Source of the DNA: Mesostigma viride
Lineage: Eukaryota > Streptophyta > Mesostigmatophyceae > Mesostigmatales > Mesostigmataceae
Assembly: GCA_009746045.1 (NCBI GenBank)
Contig: RPFO01000985.1
Location: forward strand, 32,766 to 96,765
Direction of reading: 5' to 3'
Length of the DNA: 64,000 nt
Below, in pieces: positions 9,586 to 20,521 of this stretch (its first letter is position 1; every line of letters begins with the position of its first letter). A program made the translations under genes and the position numbers. The notes beneath the pieces are model-generated. The model was not told the DNA's origin and did no database searches. It saw only the letters and a program-made list of their open reading frames with translations.

Positions 9586-11454
9586 CGTGGGGAGGCGTGG
9601 CTCCTGGTTTTGCGTGATCCATTGCTTTCTATCTGAGCAAGTGACTTGACTAGTGCGAGACCCAAAGTGGAAATGCCGTGTCTATTCCGGCCTAACATGG
9701 CTGATGAAGGCGTTTATGGAATGGTGCGGCTAGGTGCAGGGTTGTGTTGCCTAACATGGCTGCTGAAGGCGTTCATGGGTGCGGCTAGGTGCAAGGTCGC
9801 GTTGCCTAATCGCAACCTTTCTAAATTTTTCGCTCGTTGGACCAACGGTCTACCAGGTAACGGTTAAGAGAGGTAGGGCGCGAAGTTGAAAGTTTGGAAC
9901 GGCACTGTCGTCATGCGGCTATTTCACGGCACCATAACGGCCTTTATTTCAGTTATGTTCAGTTCAGTTTATTCCCACGCCGGTTCCCTAGCCTTGCCCG
10001 TACCGGCTTCGGAATAAACGGATGCCGGAACCGTATCCTTGTTCCAATTTTTAACAGGCAGGTACTACTTATATAAAGCCCGAACTAAGAGCTCTTTTGT
10101 AGAATGTTCTCACTGCCTAATTGCTTTAGTGACTTTGCGTTAATAATTGTCGGCTGTCAGTCTGTCAGCCAACAATCAGAAATCGTTGTCGCACTTCATA
10201 ACCTGCTCCAATGGTTGTCCGGCAAAGGCAGGACCAAGCGTTTTCTAGGGTCTGGCAGGACGGCGGTTTTTTAAATGCCTGTGGCTTTCATTGGTGAATA
10301 CTAGTTACTGTACCTGTAAATTTATCGGCAGTTTGCGGCTCCGACCGTTCTAAAAGGCTTTGAGACAAGTAGTAACCAGTGGAAAGGTAAGATGTCATGA
10401 CAATACGGAAGATCGCTTGGCTGGAATCACTCGAGACATTCCGCCTGCCGCTGGCTACGGATGTGACCTAGTCGCAATCTTTTTTTTTGCGCAAATTCAA
10501 AAAAACGCGTCTGACGTAGCCCTAGCCGTTGTTCGCAGTCAAGTCAGTGCTGGGGCTAGCGGGCAGTGAGGGCACATACACGCTAGCTCGAGCGATGGGG
10601 CAACCGATTTCCATACGTAACCAATCAATGCAACCACCGAATAACAAGCGCTGTAGGTGTGGCAGCAGGGGTGGCAGCGAGAACCGCACTAGAAGCGGTT
10701 CTAGTAGCGACGACATGTGAGTGACATAAGTAACGGAGAATAAACAGAGCGAGATTCTGGAGCTATCCAAAACCTACAAGGCCGTCATGGACAGGCTGTG
10801 ATCGAAGAGGAATGGAGCCGGGAAAATGAGCAACTGCGTAGCTGAGCAAGGATACTTATGAGAATTGCTTGGCAGGTTGCATTGGAAGGCCCATAGACCG
10901 CAAAAGCGGCATTCTGAGCAAAAGCTGGTTTCTTAGTATAGCATGAACTCTGAATACTTGATTTCTTGTCCTCTTACATGCGTGGTCAAGTTCATGAAGA
11001 TGACCATCATGAAGTACCGTCCTTGGGCATTTTTGTGCGTACATGCCCGTTTGTTGTCAAAGCACGTCCATGCAGACCTGAATCCCATGCAAGCCCCAAG
11101 CGTCAATTGCGACTATCTTTGCAAAGGAAAAGCATCTAGACATGTTCTGATGAAGCCAGTAAGGTCAAATGTTTCATGGTGCTTCCTCATAAGCCACATA
11201 GTAGATTAGATACTAACTTGGTTGGTCCATGCGTGAGTATGTGCATGTTGTCATCAGTTTGCTACCTACTTTTTAATTACCTTGCCTACTTACTAGCTTT
11301 GTTATTGAAGGTATTTTCCTAATTTTGCACTGGAATTCATTCCTTACATCACTACTATTCTTTCTCCCCTTTGCAATCGCAACAGGAGGGACGGAATGTT
11401 ATCTTCTCCGCGGTCATGAGGTTGTCCCTTCTGCGTGGTAAGTGTCATAAAGTT
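9586..11454. other. CACTA interior without recognised gene
   Basis: Two tandem copies of a roughly 60-bp segment beginning CCTAACATGGCTG (about 9690-9810). A TATATAAAG motif at 10069-10077 could be a TATA box, but no gene is assigned to it. The remaining short frames are unrecognised. Confidence 0.4.
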
Positions 11455-12050
11455 GATTAGTCCCTTGGTCCCTCACTTGCTCCTTGCTTCCTTGCATGCT
11501 TGCTTGCTGAGTTCGATAAACCCCTTGCTTCCTTGCATGCTTGTTTCCGTCTTTGCGTGCTTGCTTGCTTCTTTGCGTGGTTGCTTTCTTCCTTGATTAG
11601 GCCCTTGCTTGGTTGTTTAGCCGCTTGCTGAATTTGATTAGTTCCTTGCTTTATTCCCTTGCTTCCTTGCATGCGTGCTTCCTGAATGTAATTAGTCCCT
11701 TGCTTCCTTTCTTAGTCCCATGCTTCCTTTGTAAGCCACTCTTCCTCGCATGCTTGCTGAATTTAATTAATGCCTTGCTTCCTTTGATATGACCTTGCCT
11801 ACTTGGTTAGGCCGTTCCTTCCCTGCATGCTTGACCACTTGCTGAATGGAATCAGTCCCCTGATTCCTTTGTTAGGCCCTTGCTTCCTTTGTTAGCCCCT
11901 CTTCCTTGCATGCTTGCAATTGCTTGCTTGCTGAATCTAATCAGTCCCTTGCTTCCTTTGTTAGGCCCTTGCTTCCTTATTTAGCCACTCTCGTCCTTGC
12001 GCGCATGTACGCTTGCTTGCTGAATTCAATTAGTCCCTTGCCCTGAAGAA
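11455..12050. repeat. Degenerate minisatellite of CCTTGCTTCCTTGCATGC units
   Basis: About 600 bp of irregular repeats combining CCCTTGCTTCCTTTGTTAGG, CTTGCATGCTTGCTTGCTGA and ATTTAATTAGTCCC. Spacing varies, so it is a decayed higher-order tandem array. Confidence 0.8.
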
Positions 12051-12092
12051 ATTTAGTCTAGTTACCCTGGAGCTTCACAGTTAATAAACGTG

Positions 12093-12220
12093 TTCATGTC
12101 CCACGTAGCTCCCACAAAAACCAGCATCTTCATTAAAACAATAAGTGGAAGCATACATGTGACACTAATTGACATGCCCGGAGGCACGCCGTTCAAGGCC
12201 CTTCATGAAGTACGTTGCCC
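12093..12220. repeat. Repeat A, copy 1 (128 bp)
   Basis: Starts TTCATGTCCCACGTAGCTCC and ends TACGTTGCCC; identical by eye to 12673-12800. Confidence 0.9.
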
Positions 12221-12253
12221 TAGAGGCAACCAAGACAAGGGTGGGTGGGTGGG

Positions 12254-12674
12254 GAGCAAAGAAAGAGGCCGACAAAACCAGCCAGAGCGGCTTTTAGTCG
12301 CAAAACCTCCCTTATCCCTAGCTAACTGACGTCATTAAACCCTTATGTTTAGTGGATGCTAGTAAGACGCTAACCGTACAGACCGGGGGTAGAATATCCC
12401 GAATCTGCACGGCTAGTATTAAATAATGCGTAGGTTGTTCTTTTCAGGGGCACTGCACCTCACGCCCCGTTCCGCCCGGGTATAATCAACCCAAGCGCGG
12501 AACGCACATCTTATTTAATTCATTTTTCAACCATGCACTATATTGCATCTACTAATCACAAAAGCTCTAGCCAAACAGCTACGAGTAAACACTGCGACCT
12601 ATAAGCCGCTCATCCAGCGGCCTCTTGTTCCCGCATTCACGTATAGAAGAAACTCCGTTCAAAGAACCCCGATT
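12254..12674. repeat. Repeat C, copy 1 (421 bp)
   Basis: Starts GAGCAAAGAAAGAGGCC and ends AACCCCGATT; matches 13635-14055 over the same length with about one substitution. It runs directly into repeat A copy 2. Confidence 0.9.
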
Positions 12675-12800
12675 CATGTCCCACGTAGCTCCCACAAAAA
12701 CCAGCATCTTCATTAAAACAATAAGTGGAAGCATACATGTGACACTAATTGACATGCCCGGAGGCACGCCGTTCAAGGCCCTTCATGAAGTACGTTGCCC
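12673..12800. repeat. Repeat A, copy 2 (128 bp)
   Basis: Second copy of the 128-bp unit, overlapping the end of repeat C copy 1 by two bases. Confidence 0.9.
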
Positions 12801-13634
12801 AATCACCCCCGCCCTGGCTTTCCCTTGAAGCCGCACTCCACCTTGCTTGTTGTCACAAGTGACCGCCCTGCCGCAAAACGGGAGCCCCCCACATCGGGAG
12901 GCGTGTGCCCGGCGGCTGTGGATGCATGGCCAGGCCCAAAAAGGCCCAGCGCATTTGCACTGCGATTGCGCACGGCCAGCCTATCATGACCCCTCTCGGG
13001 GCCCCGAGTCGGTACCGCTATGGCCGTCTCCCCATAGACCCGGGGTGCTTCGAGAAAAAACGTGGACCTAGCCCAGGCCCCGCCAGCCCGGATGCCCGAG
13101 GCCACAGCCCCAGGCACCTGGCTGAACGAGAGTCCGTTCAGCCAAGACCGCATTCCCCCCGAGGTTTCTATGCGTGGGGAAAAAATTTCTAGCTTAGACG
13201 CTTTTCCCATCGCCGTCCCCAGCCCCAACCACCCCCCCTCGGCGGAAGGCAATTGCAAAGTTTGCTGGCCAGCAGCAATTTCCGAAGAAAAAGCCGCAGG
13301 CCGCGGACCGAGACACGGGTCGCCAGTGCCAGCCATCCGGCTCCAACCCGGGGTGCAAGCATCCCCAGGTACGGAGCACCAGCTCGCGCACTGGCCCGAC
13401 CAAGCGACAGTTGAGCACCTGTCACGGCATCCGGCCCACCAAAGACCCCAAGCTGGGGAAAAGGTGCGGACCGGAGGTAATCTTTTTCTTTTCTTTTAGT
13501 TAACCGGGCGAGGAACTACGCCTGGCCGGTTAACAACTGGAAGTCTCACCACTGGCCAAGTGGCCAGTGCAACCAGTGCTTTTGGGATTTTGCTCCGCAG
13601 CACCCATAGCTGCGGCTGCCGCCGCAACGACAAC
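12801..13634. other. GC-rich spacer D between repeats A2 and C2
   Basis: 834 bp, clearly more GC-rich than the rest of the CACTA interior. Open frames on both strands (for example 12803-13336 minus, 13062-13499 plus) match nothing recognised. It occupies the place of the 33-bp spacer (12221-12253) in the upstream A-C unit, and could be captured host DNA. Confidence 0.5.
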
Positions 13635-14055
13635 GAGCAAAGAAAGAGGCCGACAAAACCAGCCAGAGCGGCTTTTAGTCGCAAAACCTCCCTTATCCCT
13701 AGCTAACTGACGTCATTAAACCCTTATGTTTAGTGGATGCTAGTAAGACGCTAACCGTACAGACCGGGGGTAGAATATCCCGAATCTGCACGGCTAGTAT
13801 TAAATAATGCGTAGGTTGTTCTTTTCAGGGGCACTGCACCTCACGCCCCGTTCCGCCCGGGTATAATCAACCCAAGCGCGGAACGCACATTTTATTTAAT
13901 TCATTTTTCAACCATGCACTATATTGCATCTACTAATCACAAAAGCTCTAGCCAAACAGCTACGAGTAAACACTGCGACCTATAAGCCGCTCATCCAGCG
14001 GCCTCTTGTTCCCGCATTCACGTATAGAAGAAACTCCGTTCAAAGAACCCCGATT
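13635..14055. repeat. Repeat C, copy 2 (421 bp)
   Basis: Second copy of the 421-bp unit; its right neighbour is unique sequence rather than repeat A. Confidence 0.9.
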
Positions 14056-14559
14056 TTCCCTTTTTCAATGCATCGGTCATATGCAATGTCGTGGTTTCTT
14101 GGTCTTGCACATCTCAATAATGGCGGTGCTAGGCTTTCACTTGGGTCACCCTTTCAATGTTTTGTACCAGTCAGAAGTATCTTTTTTTATGCCGAGCATG
14201 ATGTTGTTTGCTATGCCTTTGGTCTGGTTAGGTGTACATGTGCACATGCTGCAGCCCAGCGTTTCTAATCATGGTCCTGTTTAATGCCTTTTTTCCCCCT
14301 TCCTGGTTTATGCGTGCAGGTAAATGTGCAACGAAGCACAGTTTGGCAGAGTATATGAAGAACCAAATGATCTACAAGATCTGCCAAACGATGAAGAAAC
14401 AATCCTCTTTTTGTTGTGATTTATTTTTTGCCTATGAATAAAAGATTTTTAAAATAATATTTATCAATGTAATAAATGCACTGATTGTGAGTCATGCCCC
14501 TGTTGTAATCATCTTGTATTGTCGTATTTCTGACGGTCCCTGATAACACCATTTTTTTG
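14056..14559. other. CACTA interior, no gene recognised
   Basis: Unique sequence leading into the right subterminal repeats; ends with a (T)7 and scattered AT-rich stretches. Confidence 0.4.
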
Positions 14560-14976
14560 TCCCAGAATGGCTGGAGAATTCGCCTGTGCATGTTCTTGAT
14601 TTTCTTGAGATTCTACTCGTTTTTTTGTCCTGAGATTGTCCTGAGATTTTCTTGAGATTCTACTCGTTTTTTTTGTCCTGAGATTGTCCTGAGATTTTGT
14701 CCTGAGATTGTCCTGAGATTGTCCTGAGATTTTGTCCTGAGATTTTCACTACAAAGTCAAAATCTCAAGACCTGAGTTTTTCACCAGAATCTCAGGACCC
14801 GAGGTGTGCACTTACCAGATTTTGTGAAGACGAAATATCAGGATTATCTCAGGACAATCTCAGGAAAACTCAGGATTAATCTCAGGACAATCTCAAGATA
14901 TTCTCAGGACATCTCAGGATTTCTCAGGATTTCTCAAGATTTGTCAAAAAAAAACTCAGGAGAATCTCAAGAGATC
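14560..14976. repeat. CACTA right subterminal CTGAG-repeat block
   Basis: Repeats of TCCTGAGATT on the left half and the complement AATCTCAGGA on the right half, mirroring 7942-8440. The block is cut at 14976 by the chromovirus and resumes at 24431 for the last 21 bp before the terminal repeat. Confidence 0.75.
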
Positions 14977-15754
14977 TGTAACAAGCAAAAATGACTTTGT
15001 TGTTACATCCTTTGTTTTGTGAATGTTTGGCTTTTATTTGAGGACTTTTGGATCAGTATTGAGAAAGTTATGAGGTTTCTAAGACGACGGTACTTGGAGC
15101 TGATACTTTGTCAGCCAACTGATAGGAACCCTCATTGGTCGTGGCCTGATCCACGTAGGGTTGTAGTTTGTTGGCTGATACTACTGATAGGAGCCCTCAT
15201 TGGTCGTGGCCTGATCCACGTGGGGTTGTAGTTTGTTAGTTGGTACTATTGAGTCTTAAATGCTCCTTTGGGACTTCAGTGCTCACGACAGATTTAGGAT
15301 CTCATGGAAAGATTCTGCCAGGCTGTGTGTGGTGTTGTTCTGTTTTGTGTGACTAGGATGGATACGAAGATCTTGTATAGGATTCCATGGTTCTGATTGG
15401 TTCTCTTCAGGCTAAGGTTGGAGCAAGCTCGACAAGCACGTCGATATCAAGGACGTGGGGTCGCCATTGTTGCTACGTTGGTTTTGATTCACCATGGTAT
15501 AATAAAGCTTGGCTTTGTTGTCCAATCCATAAGAGCCCCTTGGCTATAGACGTCCTTCAGTTCCACAGAGGTCGTCTATACACGAGCTTGTCTTTGTGTC
15601 TACAAGGGGTGTGATTCCCTAAATCACGTGCTGTGGAATTTCCATCTCAACGTTGCTCGGATACTTGAAGTTCTGCAACTCAGGAAAGCAACCCAGGTAA
15701 AAGATCTTTCATATTGGACTGTGGATGATGTGATGATCATTTTTAGTCGTTACA
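14977..15754 (+). repeat. Chromovirus 5' LTR
   Basis: 778 bp, beginning TGTAAC and ending GTTACA. It contains an internal imperfect tandem duplication of about 65 bp (units ending CACGTAGGGTTGTAG and CACGTGGGGTTGTAG, 15100-15237). A GGTATAATAAAG motif near 15497 is a candidate TATA region. Differences from the 3' LTR: T/C near 15036, T/C near 15580, a missing A near 15707 and a missing A near 15730. Confidence 0.95.
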
Positions 15755-15755
15755 T

Positions 15756-15767
15756 TGGTATCGGAGG
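15756..15767 (+). promoter_or_regulatory. Primer-binding site, initiator-tRNA-Met type
   Basis: TGGTATCGGAGG begins one base after the 5' LTR. It resembles the TGGTATCAGAGC site complementary to the 3' end of initiator tRNA-Met, used by many plant and algal LTR elements, with two mismatches. Confidence 0.7.
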
Positions 15768-15982
15768 ATCTCTACTTTGGTGTTTCTCTTGAAGTCGCAA
15801 CCTTCCGGGTAGTACAACGTTGATCAGATGTCTGTCATCCGAGAAGATTCATAGAGTTGCGGAAAACTTACGGTGTTACAGACTGAGACACATCCTGATG
15901 TGACTGTCTTGCTCTGTAACACTAGAAGTCAGCCGTAACCGTTGTCTCTACTAGGCAGACGATCGCGACTCCATGTGGAAGT

Positions 15983-17725
15983 ATGAGTAGTTCGAAGACA
16001 CAATCACCTTTACCCCCTACTAATCAAGGTTTGGAGATCCGTCATCATCTCTGGAACCCATTGCTAGGGAAGGTGCTGAGACAACTGCTCGTACTCCACG
16101 GCGTCAACTTGATTTCAACCGTACTTCTATGTCTGAAGTGAGGCGGCCCTCGTTGTCCATAGGGCCCAAGTTTTCCGTCATTGCATCTGGTCTCCAACCA
16201 GGCGAACCATCGCTGACAGGCGTGGGTCGAGGAGCGTCACTGTCGCCCAGGATTCCAAGCGCGCGAACGAGTCCTGTGCGGAGTGCATCATCTTCATTTC
16301 TTTTCCCGCTAAATACCACGCCTGGAAGAGACGGGACCAGACTTGCAGCGGATCGCCTCTCAGCAGCTAAAATCAGATTATTACACGATGAACAACACGC
16401 AGCGATGTATAGAAAGATGGTGGAGGAGGTGGAACAGGATGTGGGAAGACTTCGTCAGAGAATTGAGGAGGAGGAGGCGGCCATGCGTGACATGGTTGCT
16501 GGATTGGGGAGAGAGGCTCCTCGGTTGGGTGACGGAAGGGTTTTACCTAATAGTACCGCAGTTACTACGAGGAATGAGACGCAGGATAGCGATAGGCAGG
16601 ATCCAGCGCAGACGACCTCGGTCACCTTCACCACCCCCGCCAGCGACGTCCCCGTGACCGTCACTATACCACCGCATCAAGGTTCCGCCCCGCCATTTCC
16701 AAAAATCGAATCCGTAGACAAGCTGTCGCTCACCAATCTAACCCACCGCAGTTTCGATCATTTCTCTACTCGATTCCAGGATGTGTTCGCTATCCACTTT
16801 GCTAACTACGGCAAACGAGCGGAAGAACGACTTTCCCTGGACATCCAGAAGAAGATGGTTCGACAGCGAATGAGCGACAGTGCAGCCGACAGGTTTGATG
16901 AGTTTTTACGATCCTCAGCAGGTAATACTTGCAAGGATTTGCCATCTCTCATGCTTTCATTTCGACGTTTTCTCCTTCCCCAGGACCAGCTCCGTCTGGA
17001 CCGGGACGCGTTGGCCAACTGTACTCAGTCCGGCCTGACACTACCACAATACGTAGAGACGTTTACCAACCTGAGGGCCAAAATCCCCCAGTGCTCTGAT
17101 TCTGAAGCTCTTCACAGGTTTCTGCATGGGCTTCCCCTCAAGTCAGGGTGGATATTGACAAGCATTTCTCCCCTTTCGACTATGTCGAGTGGAAGTGGGA
17201 TACTGTGCTGTCTTATGCCCTCACGCTGTGCCGTGTCCCTGACTTTTCCCTCAAGTGGGAGCCTGCTGCAGGCAACCAGGCGCCTGCTGTTAAGAAGCCC
17301 CTGAACCAGCTGAACGCTGTGATGGAGGAGCTCAGTGCCATGGAGCAGTCCAAAGGAGCCTGTTTCACGTGTGGCCAGCTGGGACACTTTGCACGGGATT
17401 GCCCCAAGCGAGACCAGTTCCCAGCGACACCAAGGGTCCTCAGGGGGTTCTTCCATTCACCAGACCATCCACCTTCCCTCCTGGGGTGAGCCAGAGCGAC
17501 CACAGGGCACAGCCTGGGTTTAGACCCAACTTCCAGGCTTCGGGCAAGGGACCCTTCCAGCCCAAGGGATTCACAGCAAGACAGGCGTCGGATGGTCAAC
17601 GCCCTGTGGCACCTCCTAGCAGAGGAGGAGGAGGGAGAAGGGAGGCAGACGGCATAGAGGATCAGCAGGTGCAGCCTTCAGTGGGGAGCTCGTCTTCAGA
17701 TCATCCTCCTGAGCTGCCAAAAAAC
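15983..17725 (+). CDS. Chromovirus gag (frame-disrupted)
   Basis: The likely start is the ATG at 15983 (MSSSKTQSPLPPTNQ); a frame break near 16028 moves into the frame containing the ATG at 16129. A coiled-coil-prone stretch (HAAMYRKMVEEVEQDVGRLR) follows, then a capsid-like helical region ending LPQYVETFTNLRAKIP. A break near 17143 (a GG reduced to G) leads to FSPFDYVEWKWDTVL and the CCHC zinc knuckle CFTCGQLGHFARDC (17361-17402). A further break near 17430 leads to a basic glycine-rich tail ending at 17725. The product would package the element RNA. It is not readable as one frame in this assembly. Confidence 0.8.
17361..17402 (+). other. Gag CCHC zinc knuckle
   Basis: CFTCGQLGHFARDC fits C-x2-C-x4-H-x4-C, the retroelement nucleocapsid motif that binds RNA. 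Confidence 0.9.
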
Positions 17726-17828
17726 TAGTGGAGCCCCCAGGACTACGTCCAGCGGTGGAGTTAACTGGTTTGCCTGCTGTGCATGTCCGTCCTGTGAACA
17801 ACTTGTTGCCTCTGATTCCACCACCCCA

Positions 17829-18487
17829 TTGGGCCCTCCTATTCCCAGTCAACTCTTGAAGTTCCAGGCTAGGCTGTTGAACGTGCCAGTCCCTTTGGCT
17901 CAGCCTTTATGTCTCTTCATGATTGACTCAGGTGCAGGAAGTAACTACATTTCCACTTCCTTGGTGCAGGAGCTGCATCTACCAGTGCTCCCCCACCCTG
18001 TGCCTGTTAAGGTCCAATATTCTGATGGTAGGCAGAGTAACTCACCTGGCTACGTGCAACTGCTTTTTCAAGTGTGCTCACGTCAAACCTTGTCTGTCAC
18101 AGCAGATGTCATTCCACTCACTGCTGCTGATGTGATTTGGGGATGCCATGGTTGGAGTCTGCTAATCCTGCCATCTTGTGGTCTGAGAAGGTGGTGCAGT
18201 TTCAGGATGGGTCAGTGTGGGACGCCACCACAGTGATTAAGGGGGGAGAAAGACCAGTCACAGAGTGCTGTTCTACTAATGAGGCTGTCAATGATGGGAG
18301 AGGGGTTGCAGGTGCCAAGGAGGACGTCAAGGTGCCTTCACTGGAAGAGAAACGTGCTGCCTTACTTAAGCACGTATGGTCTGCCAATCACACCTTGTCT
18401 TACCTGGCTACTTACCCAGTGGAACACGTCTTTCTCTTACAGTTGGTTCCAACTCACCCTCTGATGAGACTCATGGCCACACGGTGA
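17829..18487 (+). CDS. Chromovirus aspartic protease region (frame-disrupted)
   Basis: LFMIDSGAGSNYIS contains the catalytic DSGA (Asp codon at 17935-17937). It is followed by LPVLPHPVPVKVQYSDG and VIPLTAADVIWG, then, after a one-base loss near 18140, MPWLESANPAILW. This is the usual Ty3 protease ending (ADVILGMPWL type). It would cleave the polyprotein. Confidence 0.8.
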
Positions 18488-18489
18488 AT

Positions 18490-19255
18490 GCTGTGAACCC
18501 AGTACCAGCTGTCACAGAGGAGGAGCAGAAGCTGCATGATGCCCTTTTGGACAGGTTTGCTGCCATTTTTGAGGACAAAATGCCACAGTACCCCCTGAAG
18601 GGCCAATCACTCATGTCATCAAGCTTGTGGATGGTGCCAGGCCTCCCTTTGTTCCCATGTACAGGATGGGGCCAGCTGAGATGGCAGAGCTGAAGGTGAT
18701 CTTGACAGGCCTGTTGGAAGCTGGACTCATTCTTCCTGCCAATAGTCCTTTCAGCTCTGGGTGTTTGCTTGTCCCCAAGCATGATGGTGGATGGCGGTTG
18801 TGCATTGATCTGAGAGGCCTGAACAAGGTCACGTGAAGTCCAAGTATCCCTTGCCACGGATTGATGAGCTGCTAGAGAGGACAGCTGGATCATCTTACTT
18901 CACCAAGTTTGACCTTAGACACGCGTTCTGGCAGATCAGGATAGCTACTGAGGACATTCCAAAAACTGCATTCTCCACACCCTGGGGTCAGTTCCAGTGG
19001 ACTGTGATGCCCATGGGGGCCTCCAACAGCCCAGCTACGATGCAGATGTTTGTGAATGCTATCTTTGGCCATCTGACAGGGAACTCTCTGCCTCAGATCT
19101 CCCCTGATCTCAGGAATCCCAGGTTCAAAGACATTGCCCACCTGTGTGACCCTGCAAGACCCGTGTTCAGGACCTGCGTGGTGGCCTACATGGACGACAT
19201 CCTGGTGCACTCAAAGACGTTCAAGGAGCATCTGGAGAACGTGGAGGAGGTCTGA
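18490..19255 (+). CDS. Chromovirus reverse transcriptase (frame-disrupted)
   Basis: Frame segments join as FEDKMPQYPLKG, then RPPFVPMYRMGPAEMAEL, LLEAGLILPANSPFSSGCLL, VPKHDGGWRLCIDLRGLNKVT, then KSKYPLPRIDELLE, FTKFDLRHAFWQIRI and the catalytic box AYMDDILVHSKT (YMDD at 19187-19198). Breaks at about 18610, 18835 (ACGG reduced to ACG) and 19252 (CC reduced to C) are each a single lost base. All RT motifs are otherwise canonical for Ty3/gypsy. Confidence 0.9.
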
Positions 19256-20361
19256 AGGTCATCCAGCACTACCACTTGTCTGTCAAGAGGTCTAAGGTGG
19301 AGTGGGGGCATGAAGTGGGGTTCCTAGGGTACAAGTTGAGTTCCTTGGGTATGACACCTGACAATGCTAAGATTGCTGCCATCCTTGAGTGGCCTGTGTT
19401 GCAGTCTGCACATGATGTCAAGTCCTTCCTGGGCATGGTGGGGTGGTACAGGCGTTTTATCCCTGACATGGCTGCCATCTCCACCCCCTTGCTTGAGTTA
19501 ATCAAGAAGGATGTTCAGTTTGAGTGGACAGATAGGTGTCAGCAGGCCTTTGACCTGTTGAAGCAGAAGCTCACATCCACCCCTGTGCTAGTGGGTCCCA
19601 ACCCAGATCTACCTTATCAGGTTAGGTCAGACGCCTCTCAAGGCGCCATAGGTGCTGTGCTGATGCAAGACCATGGCTATGGACCACAGCCAGTGGAGTA
19701 CATGTCTAAAACCATGAGCTCAGCTGAACGTAACTACCCTGTACACGAGCAGGAGTTGCTGGGTTTAGTGGTAGCATGTCACAAGTGGGAGCATCTGTTG
19801 AAGGGAGCTCAGTTTTCTGTGGCTAGCAGTGCTACAGATGGGCTAGGGCAAGAGTCTATCACCCTGATGACTGACCACAGGCCCTTGGTGCACGTGCTAG
19901 AACAGAGTAGGATGAGTAAGAGGATGGCTGGGTGGATGGAGTACCTAGGGGGGTTCTATCCTTTCTCTGTGCAGTATGTCCCAGGATCACAGAATGTGGT
20001 GCCAGACGCCCTCTCTAGAAGAAGGGATCTGATGGGAGCATTTCACGAGGATCTGGATATTTGTGCTGCCATGGTTTCTGTAGTAGAGTGTGGTGCTGTC
20101 ACCAGGGCACAGGCAGCTAACCAGCAAACCTCCAAGCTGAGCCCACACCCTGTAGAGGCTAGCTTCAGTCACGAGATGCTCATTGACCAGGGCTTTGTCC
20201 CAGGGTCGACAGGCGTCCAGGGTGGGGGTCAGTCACTGCAGAGCAGTCTTAGGGAGGTTCTGCTAGCAGCCAGCCCACTCTCACTACACAACCAAGCACA
20301 GAGAATCCTAGGAGGGGGAAGGGACGGCCCAGGAAGTGGATACTGGAGCCAGGGATGCTGA
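19256..20361 (+). CDS. Chromovirus RT connection and RNase H
   Basis: Continues the RT thumb (VEWGHEVGFLGYKLSSLGM, FLGMVGWYRRFIPDMA) into RNase H: RSDASQGAIGAVLMQ (first Asp), NYPVHEQELLGLVVACHKW (Glu), TLMTDHRPLVHVLEQ (Asp) and VVPDALSRR (final Asp). The stop at 20361 is out of phase with the integrase region, again probably from a base loss near 20300. RNase H removes the RNA strand and generates the plus-strand primer. Confidence 0.9.
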
Positions 20362-20521
20362 CCAAGTCTAGAGGATTGGCAGCTGAGATCAAGGGGAAGT
20401 CACGTACACCTGTGGCTGATGTTCTGTCATCCAAGCATCTAGTCACTAGTCACCTGCAGGAGGGTGAGGTGCTGCAGCTGCAGCCTTTAGGACCTGGCAA
20501 ACAGCTAGTCCTGCCTAACCC

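Noticed and set aside
15019-15231. 70-aa frame repeated identically at 23693-23905
   Set aside because: It lies in both LTRs; identity is due to LTR duplication, not coding constraint.
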